43,458 bases of DNA, from NCBI GenBank assembly GCA_903902965.1, contig CAIUXE010000027.1, forward strand, positions 1 through 43,458, written 5' to 3'. Under the pieces are notes generated by a model. It was not told the origin of the DNA, searched no databases, and was given only the letters and a program-made list of their open reading frames with translations. Made by a program: the position numbers and the translations under genes. Shown piece after piece: positions 33,524-42,566 of the stretch (position 1 is the stretch's first letter; each line of letters opens with the position of its first letter). The stretch comes from an uncultured Actinomycetes bacterium. GTDB taxonomy: Bacteria > Actinomycetota > Actinomycetes > Nanopelagicales > Nanopelagicaceae.

Positions 33524-35421
33524 AAAGACCCACTTGGGTGCCAGGTGCAGATAGCGGTGTGGCACTAAAGAAGTTTTTTGAAATAGTTGAAGTCAAATAT
33601 CAGATAAAAGATTTAAGAGAATTACAACAGTGGTCTGTAGACCATTCAGATCAGTTTTGGTCTGAAGTTTGGGATTTCTTTGGGGTAATTGGAGAAAAAG
33701 GGGAACGCACTGAGATTCCAAGTAAATTACCCGAAGCAAATTATTTTCCTGATGCGAAGTTAAGCCATCTCGAAAACCTCTTATCTGGTGGCGGCGGAGT
33801 ATCTGTCGTTAAAGAAGCGGATATCGAAAATTTAGGCGAAACTCTGAGTCACAAAGAATTAGTGAATATGGTTTCAGCTTTAATTAACACTTTTAATAAA
33901 CAAGCAATTAGCGAATCTGATCGGGTAGTTGCAATTCTTCCGGTTGGAATAGAAGTATTAGTTACTACATTGGCTGGTTTTGGAGTCGGAGCAACAGTTG
34001 CTACCGCATCTCCAGAGTTTGGTGCCGATGCGATCCTGTCACGTTTTTCTCAACTCGAACCAACAGTCTTAGTCTTTAGCAATTCTTACCCTTGGCAAGG
34101 TAAAGAGTTAGATCGCAGTCAGATGGTGGCAGAAGTTGCGAAAGCTCTTCCCTCGCTTAAATTAATCATCGGATTAAGCGAAAACAATGAATTGTCAAAC
34201 GCAGTTTTATGGTCCGCCGCAACATCAGAATCCAAGGAAGCCAGTTTTGCAAAAAGAAATTTTGATCACCCTGCATATGTCTTGTTTACGTCAGGAACTA
34301 CTGGTGCGCCAAAAGGTTTATTGCATCGAAGCGGTGGGGTTTTGCTTAAGCATCTAGTGGAAATGAAATTACATTGTGATATCAAGGCTGGTGATCGTGT
34401 TTGTTTTTATACGACTACCGGTTGGATGATGTGGAATTGGGAGCTATCCGTTCTTGCCACGGGAGCAGATCTAGTTTTATTTGATGGAGCACCGACATTT
34501 CCAGATTCACTGCGCTTATTTCATTTTGCGCGAGAACAGAAATTAACTCACCTTGGACTTTCAGCTAGGTTATTAGATTTGATCCGCGAACAACACCCTG
34601 ATTTAAAAGTTTTAGGTGGCTTACCTGAATTGAGAGTCATTATGGTTACTGGCTCTCCACTTTCTCAAGTAACAGCGCAATGGTTGAGTGATCAATTTGA
34701 TGGCAAAGTTTTGATTTCTCCATTCTCGGGCGGAACAGATTTGGTCGGTTCATTTATGGGGCCAAACCCTTTGCTTCCTTATTTCGCAGGTCAGATGCAA
34801 GGCGCATTACTTGGCATGAATATTGATTGTTGGGATGAGGATGGGAATCCTTCTGAAGAGAATCAAGTGGGCGAATTAGTTTGTAAATCCCCATTCCCAA
34901 CAGTCCCTCTTGGTATTTGGAAAGATCAAGGCGGGCAACGTTTTAAAGATGCGTATTTTCATCGTTGGGAAAATATCTGGGTACATGGTGATTTAGTATC
35001 GCGTACACCAGAAGGCGGATATGTAGTTCATGGCAGATCTGATGCAACGCTAAATGTTGGTGGAGTTCGTATCGGCACAGGTGAGATTTATTCGGCACTT
35101 ACTTCACTGACTGATATTTCTGGAGCGCTTGCCTTCACTCAGCCATGGAATGGTGATGAGCGGATAGTCCTATTAGTTGTTGCTCCTAAAATTACAGATC
35201 AGGAAAGTTACATTAAACAAATCAGAACAGAAATTAGGAGTAATTGTTCTCCGCGGCACATGCCCGCAGAGGTCTTCTTTGTATCGGATTTACCAAGGAC
35301 TTTTAATGGAAAATTAGCGGAGGTGGCGGTCGCGGATCTAGCGCACAAGCGAAAGATTCGAAATCTGGGATCCCTCTCAAACCCCGATATTTTGCTAGAA
35401 ATCGGTCAATTTCTTCAATAA
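33520..35421 (+). CDS. Acetoacetate-CoA ligase (acetoacetyl-CoA synthetase)
   Basis: YVLFTSGTTGAPKGLLH, TTTGWMMWNW, SPFSGGTDLVGSF; GTG 33520 in GTGA overlap (ORF track start 33508). Confidence 0.92.
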   Translation: MKRPTWVPGADSGVALKKFFEIVEVKYQIKDLRELQQWSVDHSDQFWSEVWDFFGVIGEKGERTEIPSKLPEANYFPDAKLSHLENLLSGGGGVSVVKEADIENLGETLSHKELVNMVSALINTFNKQAISESDRVVAILPVGIEVLVTTLAGFGVGATVATASPEFGADAILSRFSQLEPTVLVFSNSYPWQGKELDRSQMVAEVAKALPSLKLIIGLSENNELSNAVLWSAATSESKEASFAKRNFDHPAYVLFTSGTTGAPKGLLHRSGGVLLKHLVEMKLHCDIKAGDRVCFYTTTGWMMWNWELSVLATGADLVLFDGAPTFPDSLRLFHFAREQKLTHLGLSARLLDLIREQHPDLKVLGGLPELRVIMVTGSPLSQVTAQWLSDQFDGKVLISPFSGGTDLVGSFMGPNPLLPYFAGQMQGALLGMNIDCWDEDGNPSEENQVGELVCKSPFPTVPLGIWKDQGGQRFKDAYFHRWENIWVHGDLVSRTPEGGYVVHGRSDATLNVGGVRIGTGEIYSALTSLTDISGALAFTQPWNGDERIVLLVVAPKITDQESYIKQIRTEIRSNCSPRHMPAEVFFVSDLPRTFNGKLAEVAVADLAHKRKIRNLGSLSNPDILLEIGQFLQ

Positions 35422-35426
35422 ATCCA

Positions 35427-35455
35427 TTGACGTGGACCTTTCCGGCACCTACCGT
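35427..35455 (+). promoter_or_regulatory. Candidate promoter of the GAF-LuxR regulator gene
   Basis: TTGACG - 17 bp - TACCGT, followed by SD CGGAGGGG and GTG start. Confidence 0.45.
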
Positions 35456-35478
35456 TCCCCTTACTCGGAGGGGTTAAA

Positions 35479-36357
35479 GTGCCAGATCACATAGCTTCTA
35501 ATGCTCAATTAGTGGGTCTGCGTGCAATAAAAGAATTTAACGAGGGTGTTGAGCCAGAAAATTTTTATCACACTTCTCATTTGCTCTGGATGATTGAATG
35601 GTTGAACAAATTGGGACATGGAGCCCCAGATTCTAGAATGTTACAAACCTTAATTTTAAGAAGCCCAAGTTATTTAGGGTTGCGAGCAATCTCAATTATG
35701 ATAATTGATGAAAATGATCAAGCTCGTCATTTTGCAGCACATGGATATCCAACCGAAGCAATAAAATTGCAAAATATTTATACTACTATCGAGGAAAAAT
35801 TGCCTTCAGTAGATGCAATGCTCACCGGCAAAGCAGTTTTCCTTGAATCAAGAAAAGAATTAGATTGCTATAGCAGTTATTTGCGTGCCTGGATTTCATA
35901 CATCCCTTGGATGAATTCACTAATGGCTTTCCCTCTCGTAAATCAAGAGCGCTTGAGTGGATCAGTAGTTTGGTCTTTTGATAACGATCACGCAATGGAT
36001 GACTTTGGTCGACAGTTATTTACTTCATTAAGTTTGATAGTTCAATCTATGATGTTTCAAGAGTTTGAGTCGAATAGAAATACAACTGGCTTAAGAGATG
36101 CCGGCAGAGTAGATAATTCGACCAATCTTCAGGAGTCGAATGATTTACAAAAGAAATTTCATATGTCAGATCGCCAGTTATCTATTGCAAAAATGATTGC
36201 TGATGGTTTAACAAATCGGGAAATTGCTAAGACTTTAAACTTTAGTGAATCAACTGCTCGTTATGAAACCATTAAAATATATGAAAGGCTGCAAGTAAAA
36301 AATAGGGCTCAAGCAGCGGCCATGGTTCGCTCGTTGTTTAGTATGTTGACAACCTAA
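35479..36357 (+). CDS. LuxR-type HTH transcriptional regulator with GAF-like N-terminal sensor domain
   Basis: C-terminal MSDRQLSIAKMIADGLTNREIAKTLNFSESTARYETIKIYERLQVKNRAQAA; N-terminal GAF-like region. Confidence 0.85.
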   Translation: MPDHIASNAQLVGLRAIKEFNEGVEPENFYHTSHLLWMIEWLNKLGHGAPDSRMLQTLILRSPSYLGLRAISIMIIDENDQARHFAAHGYPTEAIKLQNIYTTIEEKLPSVDAMLTGKAVFLESRKELDCYSSYLRAWISYIPWMNSLMAFPLVNQERLSGSVVWSFDNDHAMDDFGRQLFTSLSLIVQSMMFQEFESNRNTTGLRDAGRVDNSTNLQESNDLQKKFHMSDRQLSIAKMIADGLTNREIAKTLNFSESTARYETIKIYERLQVKNRAQAAAMVRSLFSMLTT

Positions 36358-36365
36358 TTTTTCAA

Positions 36366-37940
36366 CTAGAAACGAATAACCTTCCCCGCTAATTTCCCTG
36401 TGTGCAAGCCATCTTTAATGGCAAATTCACCATTTACAATAACGTGTGGAATTCCAATCGGATATTGTTGAGGTTGTTCATAAGTTGCTAAATCACGAAT
36501 TTCAAGTGGATTAAAGACCACCAAATCAGCTCTATTGCCAGCTTTAATAGTTCCACGATCTTTTATTCGAAGTTTATTTGCCGCTGCTTGTGTGGAAATA
36601 TGTATAGCTCTTTCAAGGGAGATGCCAGATGCACCCGTGTAACCGTTCAGCAATCTCGGGTAACAACCATACGAACGAGGATGTGGGCTTCCGCTTCCAG
36701 TTACGCCATTTGGATCTAAAGATTGTCCGTCGGATCCAACGATTGAACGCGGATGTGCATAAACAGATTTGACATCGCTTTCAGCGCGGCCAAATGCAAT
36801 TATCCCGAGAGCGTTGCCCATGTCGCCCAGCAAGTCCAGAGCAAGAATATCTGGCTCAATCGACAGCGATTCAGCTATATCTGAAATTTTTCGTCCAATT
36901 AAATCTTCTCTGCCAGATATTACGTTTGCAATTTGAATGTTAGACCAAATAACTTCACTTTCAATCCAATGAGAAATGATCTTTGTACGGGCAGATTTAT
37001 CTTTCATTCGATCCCGCATAACTGAATCTCCACCCTCTTGAGCCCAATATGGAAGAAGTTGGGTTAGGGGACAATTCCCAGCAATGTACGGGTAAACATC
37101 TGCATCCACTTCAAAGCCATCTTGATTTGCTTGGTCTAAAAGTTCTAATGCACGTGAGACAGAACCCCAATTGCGTTTTCCAAAAGTAACGAGATGAGAA
37201 ATTTGAGTCCGCACTCCAGTTGCTCTCGTGACGCTAAGCAACTCGTTCATAGATTTCATCAAGTCGTCCCCATACTCACGCATGTGACAAGCAAAAATTC
37301 CGTCAAATTCCTTTACAACAGTTGCAAGACCAATGAGTTCTTCCTGTGAAGCATATGAAACAGGGGAATAGTTCAATCCAGTTGAAAAACCAAATGCGCC
37401 GGCACTCATATTTTCCCGTAACAACTCTTGCATCTTTTTTATTTCTTGTGGAGTTGCTGGATCTTTTCCAAAACCAACTACAGAAGCATGAATTGGAATA
37501 TGTCCAACAAGAGTTGCAACATTTACTGAGGTCCCAGATTTCTCCAACACCTTTAGGTATCCCGCTAGGTCAGTCCAGTTCCATTTGATTTCTGGGTCCA
37601 AATCCAAATATGCCACCGCAGCTCGAAGAAGATCACTTGCTTCTCCAACTGGATTAGGTGCTACACCGAAACCGCAATTACCAATTACCTCAGTTGTAAT
37701 ACCTTGTCGAATTTTGCTTTGGGCAAGTGGATTAGAAAGCAAAGTTAAATCGGAATGAGTGTGAATATCTATAAAACCGGGAGCCAAGATGAGATTTGTT
37801 ATGTCAATAACTTCATCAGCACTTACATCAATATTGCCAACTTCGACGATCTGGCCCTCTTTAACAGCTACGTCAACTCTGGCTAAAGCCGAACCAGTTC
37901 CATCGGCAACTAGGCCACCTTTAAAGAGTTTTTGAATCAA
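36366..37940 (-). CDS. N-acyl-D-amino-acid deacylase (D-aminoacylase) family amidohydrolase
   Basis: APGFIDIHTHSDLTLLSNP, TEVIGNCGFGVAP, CHMREYGDD, GSDGQSLDPNGVTGSGSPHPRSYGCYPRLL. Confidence 0.9.
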   Translation of the reverse strand: MIQKLFKGGLVADGTGSALARVDVAVKEGQIVEVGNIDVSADEVIDITNLILAPGFIDIHTHSDLTLLSNPLAQSKIRQGITTEVIGNCGFGVAPNPVGEASDLLRAAVAYLDLDPEIKWNWTDLAGYLKVLEKSGTSVNVATLVGHIPIHASVVGFGKDPATPQEIKKMQELLRENMSAGAFGFSTGLNYSPVSYASQEELIGLATVVKEFDGIFACHMREYGDDLMKSMNELLSVTRATGVRTQISHLVTFGKRNWGSVSRALELLDQANQDGFEVDADVYPYIAGNCPLTQLLPYWAQEGGDSVMRDRMKDKSARTKIISHWIESEVIWSNIQIANVISGREDLIGRKISDIAESLSIEPDILALDLLGDMGNALGIIAFGRAESDVKSVYAHPRSIVGSDGQSLDPNGVTGSGSPHPRSYGCYPRLLNGYTGASGISLERAIHISTQAAANKLRIKDRGTIKAGNRADLVVFNPLEIRDLATYEQPQQYPIGIPHVIVNGEFAIKDGLHTGKLAGKVIRF

Positions 37941-38395
37941 CTCTTTATCCGGAAAATGGCATCCACTTCAACAGGGCTGTTCAGTGGCAAGGATTTCACG
38001 CCAATAGCGGTACGGGTATGAGATCCGCGCTCAGGGCCAAAAACATTCAAGATAACTTGGCTTGCGCCATGAGCTACAAGGTGTTGCTCTGAAAAATTAT
38101 CGGCGCTGGCCACGTAAATACCTAGACGTACTACGTACTCAATTTTATCTAGTGATCCAAGTTCTTTTTGAACCGATTCCAATACATTTACCGCGCATTG
38201 CCAAGCGCATTCTTGGGCTAGCTTCATATCTACTTCACGCCCAACAAGTCCAGTGGCGAGCATCGCGTCACCTCGTTTTGATACTTGACCGGAAGCATAA
38301 AAATTCTTCCCCATATATCTAATTGGAGCCAAAGTTATAGCGAATGGCGCATCAGGTGCCTGGCTCAAATTCTTCAACTTATCATCTGGGTTCAT
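37937..38395 (-). CDS. RidA family protein
   Basis: FYASGQVSKRGDAMLATGLVG...YVVRLGIYVASADNFSEQH...GSHTRTAIGVKSLPLNSPVEVDAIF; overlaps downstream gene by 4 bp. Confidence 0.88.
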   Translation of the reverse strand: MNPDDKLKNLSQAPDAPFAITLAPIRYMGKNFYASGQVSKRGDAMLATGLVGREVDMKLAQECAWQCAVNVLESVQKELGSLDKIEYVVRLGIYVASADNFSEQHLVAHGASQVILNVFGPERGSHTRTAIGVKSLPLNSPVEVDAIFRIKS

Positions 38396-38493
38396 TTCAA
38401 TTCTCCTGTCAAAAATAAATTTGCCTTGCGAGGAGTATGCCTGAAAATTTACGTCGATTCCAGAGTTTCAGGCGGTGATTAAGGATATTTTTA

Positions 38494-38528
38494 TTAGTAT
38501 TTTAGTTAGTATTAATTAGATATTTTAG
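38494..38528. repeat. AT-rich direct repeats in divergent intergenic region
   Basis: TTAGTATTTTAG (38494-38505) and TTAGATATTTTAG (38516-38528), with an additional TTAGTATT at 38506-38513. Confidence 0.7.
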
Positions 38529-38553
38529 AGTTTTAAATCTAGACAGAAAGATT

Positions 38554-38559
38554 TATGCT
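38554..38559 (+). promoter_or_regulatory. Candidate -10 element for a leaderless M20 transcript
   Basis: TATGCT followed by 6 nt and the ATG at 38566; no SD visible. Confidence 0.4.
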
Positions 38560-38565
38560 CTTGAA

Positions 38566-39720
38566 ATGGCAAATCCGATGCAAGTTAATCGCAAAAGTTT
38601 ATTAAGCCTGGCGAAAGATGTAATAAGTTACCAAACAGATCGAGATAACGAAGGTGCTCTCGCTCAGTATCTGGCAGATCGTCTTAGAAGTAATGGATTA
38701 CAGGTTCATGACGAAGATGTTGTCGCCGGTAGGCCAAATGTTATTGTCCGGGTCCCTGGCAGAGATTCTTCTCAACTTCCATTGGTAATAAATGCACATA
38801 TGGATGGTGCTTATCACTTAGGTGGCTGGTCACGAGATCCACTCGAAGGTTGGATTGAAGGAGATAAGTTATTTGGCGCTGCCGCTTCGGACATGAAAGG
38901 CGGTTTAGCTTCGATGGTTGCTGCTATCGAAAGTGCAGCTAAAGATAAATCATTACCAAGAGACATTATTTTGCACGCCGTTATGCACCACGACACTGTT
39001 GGATTGGGTGCTAAATATGTTTTAGCATCCGAAGGGCCATTTGAAGGTTTTGGAATTTGTGGAGAACCGACAAATATGGGGGTCGTTTATACGCACGGAG
39101 GGGCCGTAAAATTCAAGATAACCGTAACAGGCAAAGCATCACATATCTCCAGAATTGAAGATGGCGTTGATGCACTTAGTGCCGCCGTGGCAATTTATTC
39201 AAAAATTCCACAAATCAAATTGACACACAAAAATCATGAAGTACTTACTGATCTCCCTAGAGTATTAGTTGGAGTTTTGAATGGCGGAATTGCTGCAGGA
39301 TGTATTGCTCCCGAAGCGTCCATGTTGGGTGACGTGCGAACTCTTCCTGATATGACTCGTGAAACTGTTTACGATGATCTTAAAAAATTAGTAGACGAAT
39401 TTGCTGTCGATGGTTGCACTTATAAGATTAAATTAACAGCAGTACAAAAATCTTTCGTCGGGAAAAAAGAGAGTACATTAATGACAGCACTCAGTAATTC
39501 TTACAAAAAAGTCAGGGGAAGTGAAATAGAAGTAATCACAAAAATGCCTACACAGGCATTTGTTACAGACACCGCTGATATGTCAGCGATAGGACTTGAA
39601 GCATTGGTATTTGGACCAGGTGATTGGAAGTATTTGCCTGATGAGTTTATTTCTATAAAAGATATGGGTGATGCTGCCCAGATTTATTTAAATACTGCAT
39701 ACGAATTGCCGTTGAGATAA
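38566..39720 (+). CDS. M20-family metallopeptidase/deacylase-like protein with altered active-site motifs
   Basis: INAHMDGAYHLGGWSRDPLEG, AASDMKGGLASMVAAI, GICGEPTNMG, DTADMSAIGLEALVFGPGDW. Confidence 0.88.
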   Translation: MANPMQVNRKSLLSLAKDVISYQTDRDNEGALAQYLADRLRSNGLQVHDEDVVAGRPNVIVRVPGRDSSQLPLVINAHMDGAYHLGGWSRDPLEGWIEGDKLFGAAASDMKGGLASMVAAIESAAKDKSLPRDIILHAVMHHDTVGLGAKYVLASEGPFEGFGICGEPTNMGVVYTHGGAVKFKITVTGKASHISRIEDGVDALSAAVAIYSKIPQIKLTHKNHEVLTDLPRVLVGVLNGGIAAGCIAPEASMLGDVRTLPDMTRETVYDDLKKLVDEFAVDGCTYKIKLTAVQKSFVGKKESTLMTALSNSYKKVRGSEIEVITKMPTQAFVTDTADMSAIGLEALVFGPGDWKYLPDEFISIKDMGDAAQIYLNTAYELPLR

Positions 39721-39722
39721 AA

Positions 39723-41351
39723 ATGGTTATTGGATTTGTAAGTGATGAGATGTTCATCGCAATTGCAGATGCACAATTAGAGTTTAAGAAAATAACAGAT
39801 GGAACTCGAATTGAAGCGCGATCAAGTGCTTCAGGTGCAGTTAATCTTGATTTAGCGCCGGGTGAATATGAGGTAGCTCTTGCTCATCCAAATTTCGGGT
39901 CAAAAATTTCAAAAGTTAATATTTCTAGAAATATGGAGCCACATCAATTTCGATTAATGTCTAAGTCTTTAGTTGGTTACATCTGGCCTAAGTGGAGTCG
40001 GAGTGGCGACGTCGGTGAAATTCGATTTTCCGCTCATGAGCCAGTGGAAATTTCGCTATGGCGTTATGGATGGGAAAAAGAGTTCATTCGCGATATCGGC
40101 AGGTTCGCAGCTTCTGCCCCCTCTGGAGACTCCCAAACATTGCCCGATGGTGACATATCCAAAATTGGTGTGAAGTGGAACCACGAACGTTTTGATTATG
40201 CGCCTGATCTCGAGGCGTTAAGTGTTACTGCTCCAGAAAAAAGTGGTCTTTATTACTTTCACATGAAATCTTCCAGTGGCGAGACTTTTTCATTCCCTTG
40301 GATTGTTGCACCTGGGAAAAAGGTAAAAGAAAAAGAGATTGCAATTCTGACTTCCAATATTTGCTGGAATGCATATAACGATTGGGGTGGACGAAGTAAT
40401 TATGTTGCAGCAAATAAGCTGCCCGATGCGCCAACAGTTTCTCCAACCCAATCATCACCTTGGTTCAGACCAACAGGGGCGATTTGGTGGGTGGGAAATT
40501 CATTTGAGCCTTTATCTTTTGATCGGCCCGAACCAGTTAACAGCGAAGAACTTGAAAGCAAAATCACAGACCCAATTAAACGAATTGGTTCAGAGCATGT
40601 AGCTGCTGGAGAATGGCGATTGCTAGGTTGGATGGAAAAAGAAAAATACGAATATGACCTTTATTCCGAGAACCAATTTGATATTGGCGAATTAGATTTA
40701 GAAAAATACAAAGTTTTAATCCTGAGTACTCACCCTGAGTACTGGACGATAAACATGTATGAAAAATTAAAGGATTGGGTACAAAACAAGGGAGGAAAAC
40801 TACTTTACCTTGGCGGTAATGGCATCAACTGTAGTGTTGATCTAAATGATGATGAAATGACTGTTCACAATATGGACCTGTCAGATTGGTTGCCGCACAG
40901 GGCTTACAGCGGTGAAGGTGCATTAATTCCAAGCAGATTCGGTATTCGCCATGAAGTAGAGAGCTCTTTGTTAGGAGTTGTAATGAGCTTTGCCGGGATG
41001 GGCACTGGCGCACCATATGAAGTGATAGATGTTGATCATCCGATATTTACAAACACCAAATTAAAAAATGGAGATAAGTTTGGATTTAAATCTCTAGTCT
41101 CGCGTTGCCCAGGTGGTGCTTCCGGTCATGAAACCGATAAACGCGATTCAAATACTCCAGCTAGCACCAGATTGCATGCACGGGGATTAAATGGAGAGGG
41201 AGCCGGTGCCGAATTGGTAACTCTTGAAACTAACAGTGGCGGAGTAGTAATTAGCGTCGGATCTATCAATTGGACTGCATCTCTTCCTGTAGATGACCAA
41301 GTCGCATTAATCACCCGTAATGCACTGGAATTTGTATTAGGAAGACTTTAA
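39723..41351 (+). CDS. N,N-dimethylformamidase large (beta) subunit-like protein
   Basis: AILTSNICWNAYNDWGGRSNY, VLILSTHPEYWTINMYEKLKDWVQNKGGKLLYLGGNGINCSV resemble the DmfA2 C-terminal domain; N-terminal beta-sandwich-like region. Confidence 0.8.
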   Translation: MVIGFVSDEMFIAIADAQLEFKKITDGTRIEARSSASGAVNLDLAPGEYEVALAHPNFGSKISKVNISRNMEPHQFRLMSKSLVGYIWPKWSRSGDVGEIRFSAHEPVEISLWRYGWEKEFIRDIGRFAASAPSGDSQTLPDGDISKIGVKWNHERFDYAPDLEALSVTAPEKSGLYYFHMKSSSGETFSFPWIVAPGKKVKEKEIAILTSNICWNAYNDWGGRSNYVAANKLPDAPTVSPTQSSPWFRPTGAIWWVGNSFEPLSFDRPEPVNSEELESKITDPIKRIGSEHVAAGEWRLLGWMEKEKYEYDLYSENQFDIGELDLEKYKVLILSTHPEYWTINMYEKLKDWVQNKGGKLLYLGGNGINCSVDLNDDEMTVHNMDLSDWLPHRAYSGEGALIPSRFGIRHEVESSLLGVVMSFAGMGTGAPYEVIDVDHPIFTNTKLKNGDKFGFKSLVSRCPGGASGHETDKRDSNTPASTRLHARGLNGEGAGAELVTLETNSGGVVISVGSINWTASLPVDDQVALITRNALEFVLGRL

Positions 41352-41444
41352 GAGGTTGCAAAGCCTGAAATTTCGCATTTTAATTGAAAGTTTTATTGTT
41401 AAAAGTAGTAGCAAGTTTATTGGCCTTCATGTAAGACTGAGCCC

Positions 41445-42566
41445 ATGACATCATCCGCTGTTAAAGCCACCATTAAATCTATTCAAACTCTAAACGTTGA
41501 TCCAATTGTGCACCCATCTCTTGTTGTACAGGGATCGAGTGGAACACATGATCATTCTAATTTTCTAATTGTAAAAATCATCCTGTCCTCAGGCATCGAA
41601 GGAATTGGAGAAGTCAGCGGAACTCTTGGCTGGAGTGGAGAAGACAGCGGAACAGCCGAGCATGCAATCAGAACAGTGCTTATGCCAATTTTAATTGGCC
41701 AATCAATTTCACCAGTAGAGAACTTGCTTTCAAAAGTAGAGATTGCATTGGCGGCTAGCCCATTTACAAAAGCCGGTGTGGCAACCGCACTTTGGGATGC
41801 TTATGCCCGATCACTAGATATAACAATGGCAGATGCACTTGGCGGAGCAATTCGAACTGAGGTGCCAATTAAATTCTCATTAAGCGGTGACAAAGCAAGA
41901 ATTAAGCATGTGTATGAAGCTGCGACCAAAATGGGTTTCGGAGCATTTAAATTAAAAATTGGTAAAGATCCAGTCGATGACGGTGACCGTTTTGCATATG
42001 CCAGGCAACTTGTGGGCAAAGATACTTTCCTTGGAACCGATGCAAATACCGGCTACCGCAGATCTGAAGCGCGACTTGCTGTCTCGCTAATGAGAGAACA
42101 CAACCCAGCTTTTCTAGAGCAACCAGTAGCTGCTGGGGATTTGCAAGGAATGCACGAATTAAAAGAGTTGGGAATTCCAGTTGTTGCAGATGAGAGTGTT
42201 TTCACGCTAGATAACTTAGTTGCGGTACTTCGCGCAGAGGCAGCGGATGTTATAAGTATTTATGTAGGCAAGAGCGGCGGCCCTTCTCGAGCTGTGGAAA
42301 TGGGAAGAATTGCAGATGCATTTGGGTTGGATTCGGTAATCGGATCAAATGGTGAATGTGGTGTCGGAGCAGCAGCCCAACTTCAAGTTGCTTGCGCAAT
42401 GCCCGGATTATCTATGCGTTTTCCGTCTGACATCATCGGTGAGTATTACTACACCGCAGGAATTATTGAGACTCCGCTAAATAGTGACGGACGTGTCGTT
42501 CACTTGCCGGACGCTCCCGGACTTGGGGTCGTATTGAAGCCTGAACTAAACGCAAAATTCAAGTAA
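41445..42566 (+). CDS. Mandelate racemase/muconate lactonizing enzyme family protein (enolase superfamily)
   Basis: GAFKLKIGKDP KxK motif, GTDANTGY, AFLEQPV, VVADESVF, GKSGGP. Confidence 0.88.
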   Translation: MTSSAVKATIKSIQTLNVDPIVHPSLVVQGSSGTHDHSNFLIVKIILSSGIEGIGEVSGTLGWSGEDSGTAEHAIRTVLMPILIGQSISPVENLLSKVEIALAASPFTKAGVATALWDAYARSLDITMADALGGAIRTEVPIKFSLSGDKARIKHVYEAATKMGFGAFKLKIGKDPVDDGDRFAYARQLVGKDTFLGTDANTGYRRSEARLAVSLMREHNPAFLEQPVAAGDLQGMHELKELGIPVVADESVFTLDNLVAVLRAEAADVISIYVGKSGGPSRAVEMGRIADAFGLDSVIGSNGECGVGAAAQLQVACAMPGLSMRFPSDIIGEYYYTAGIIETPLNSDGRVVHLPDAPGLGVVLKPELNAKFK

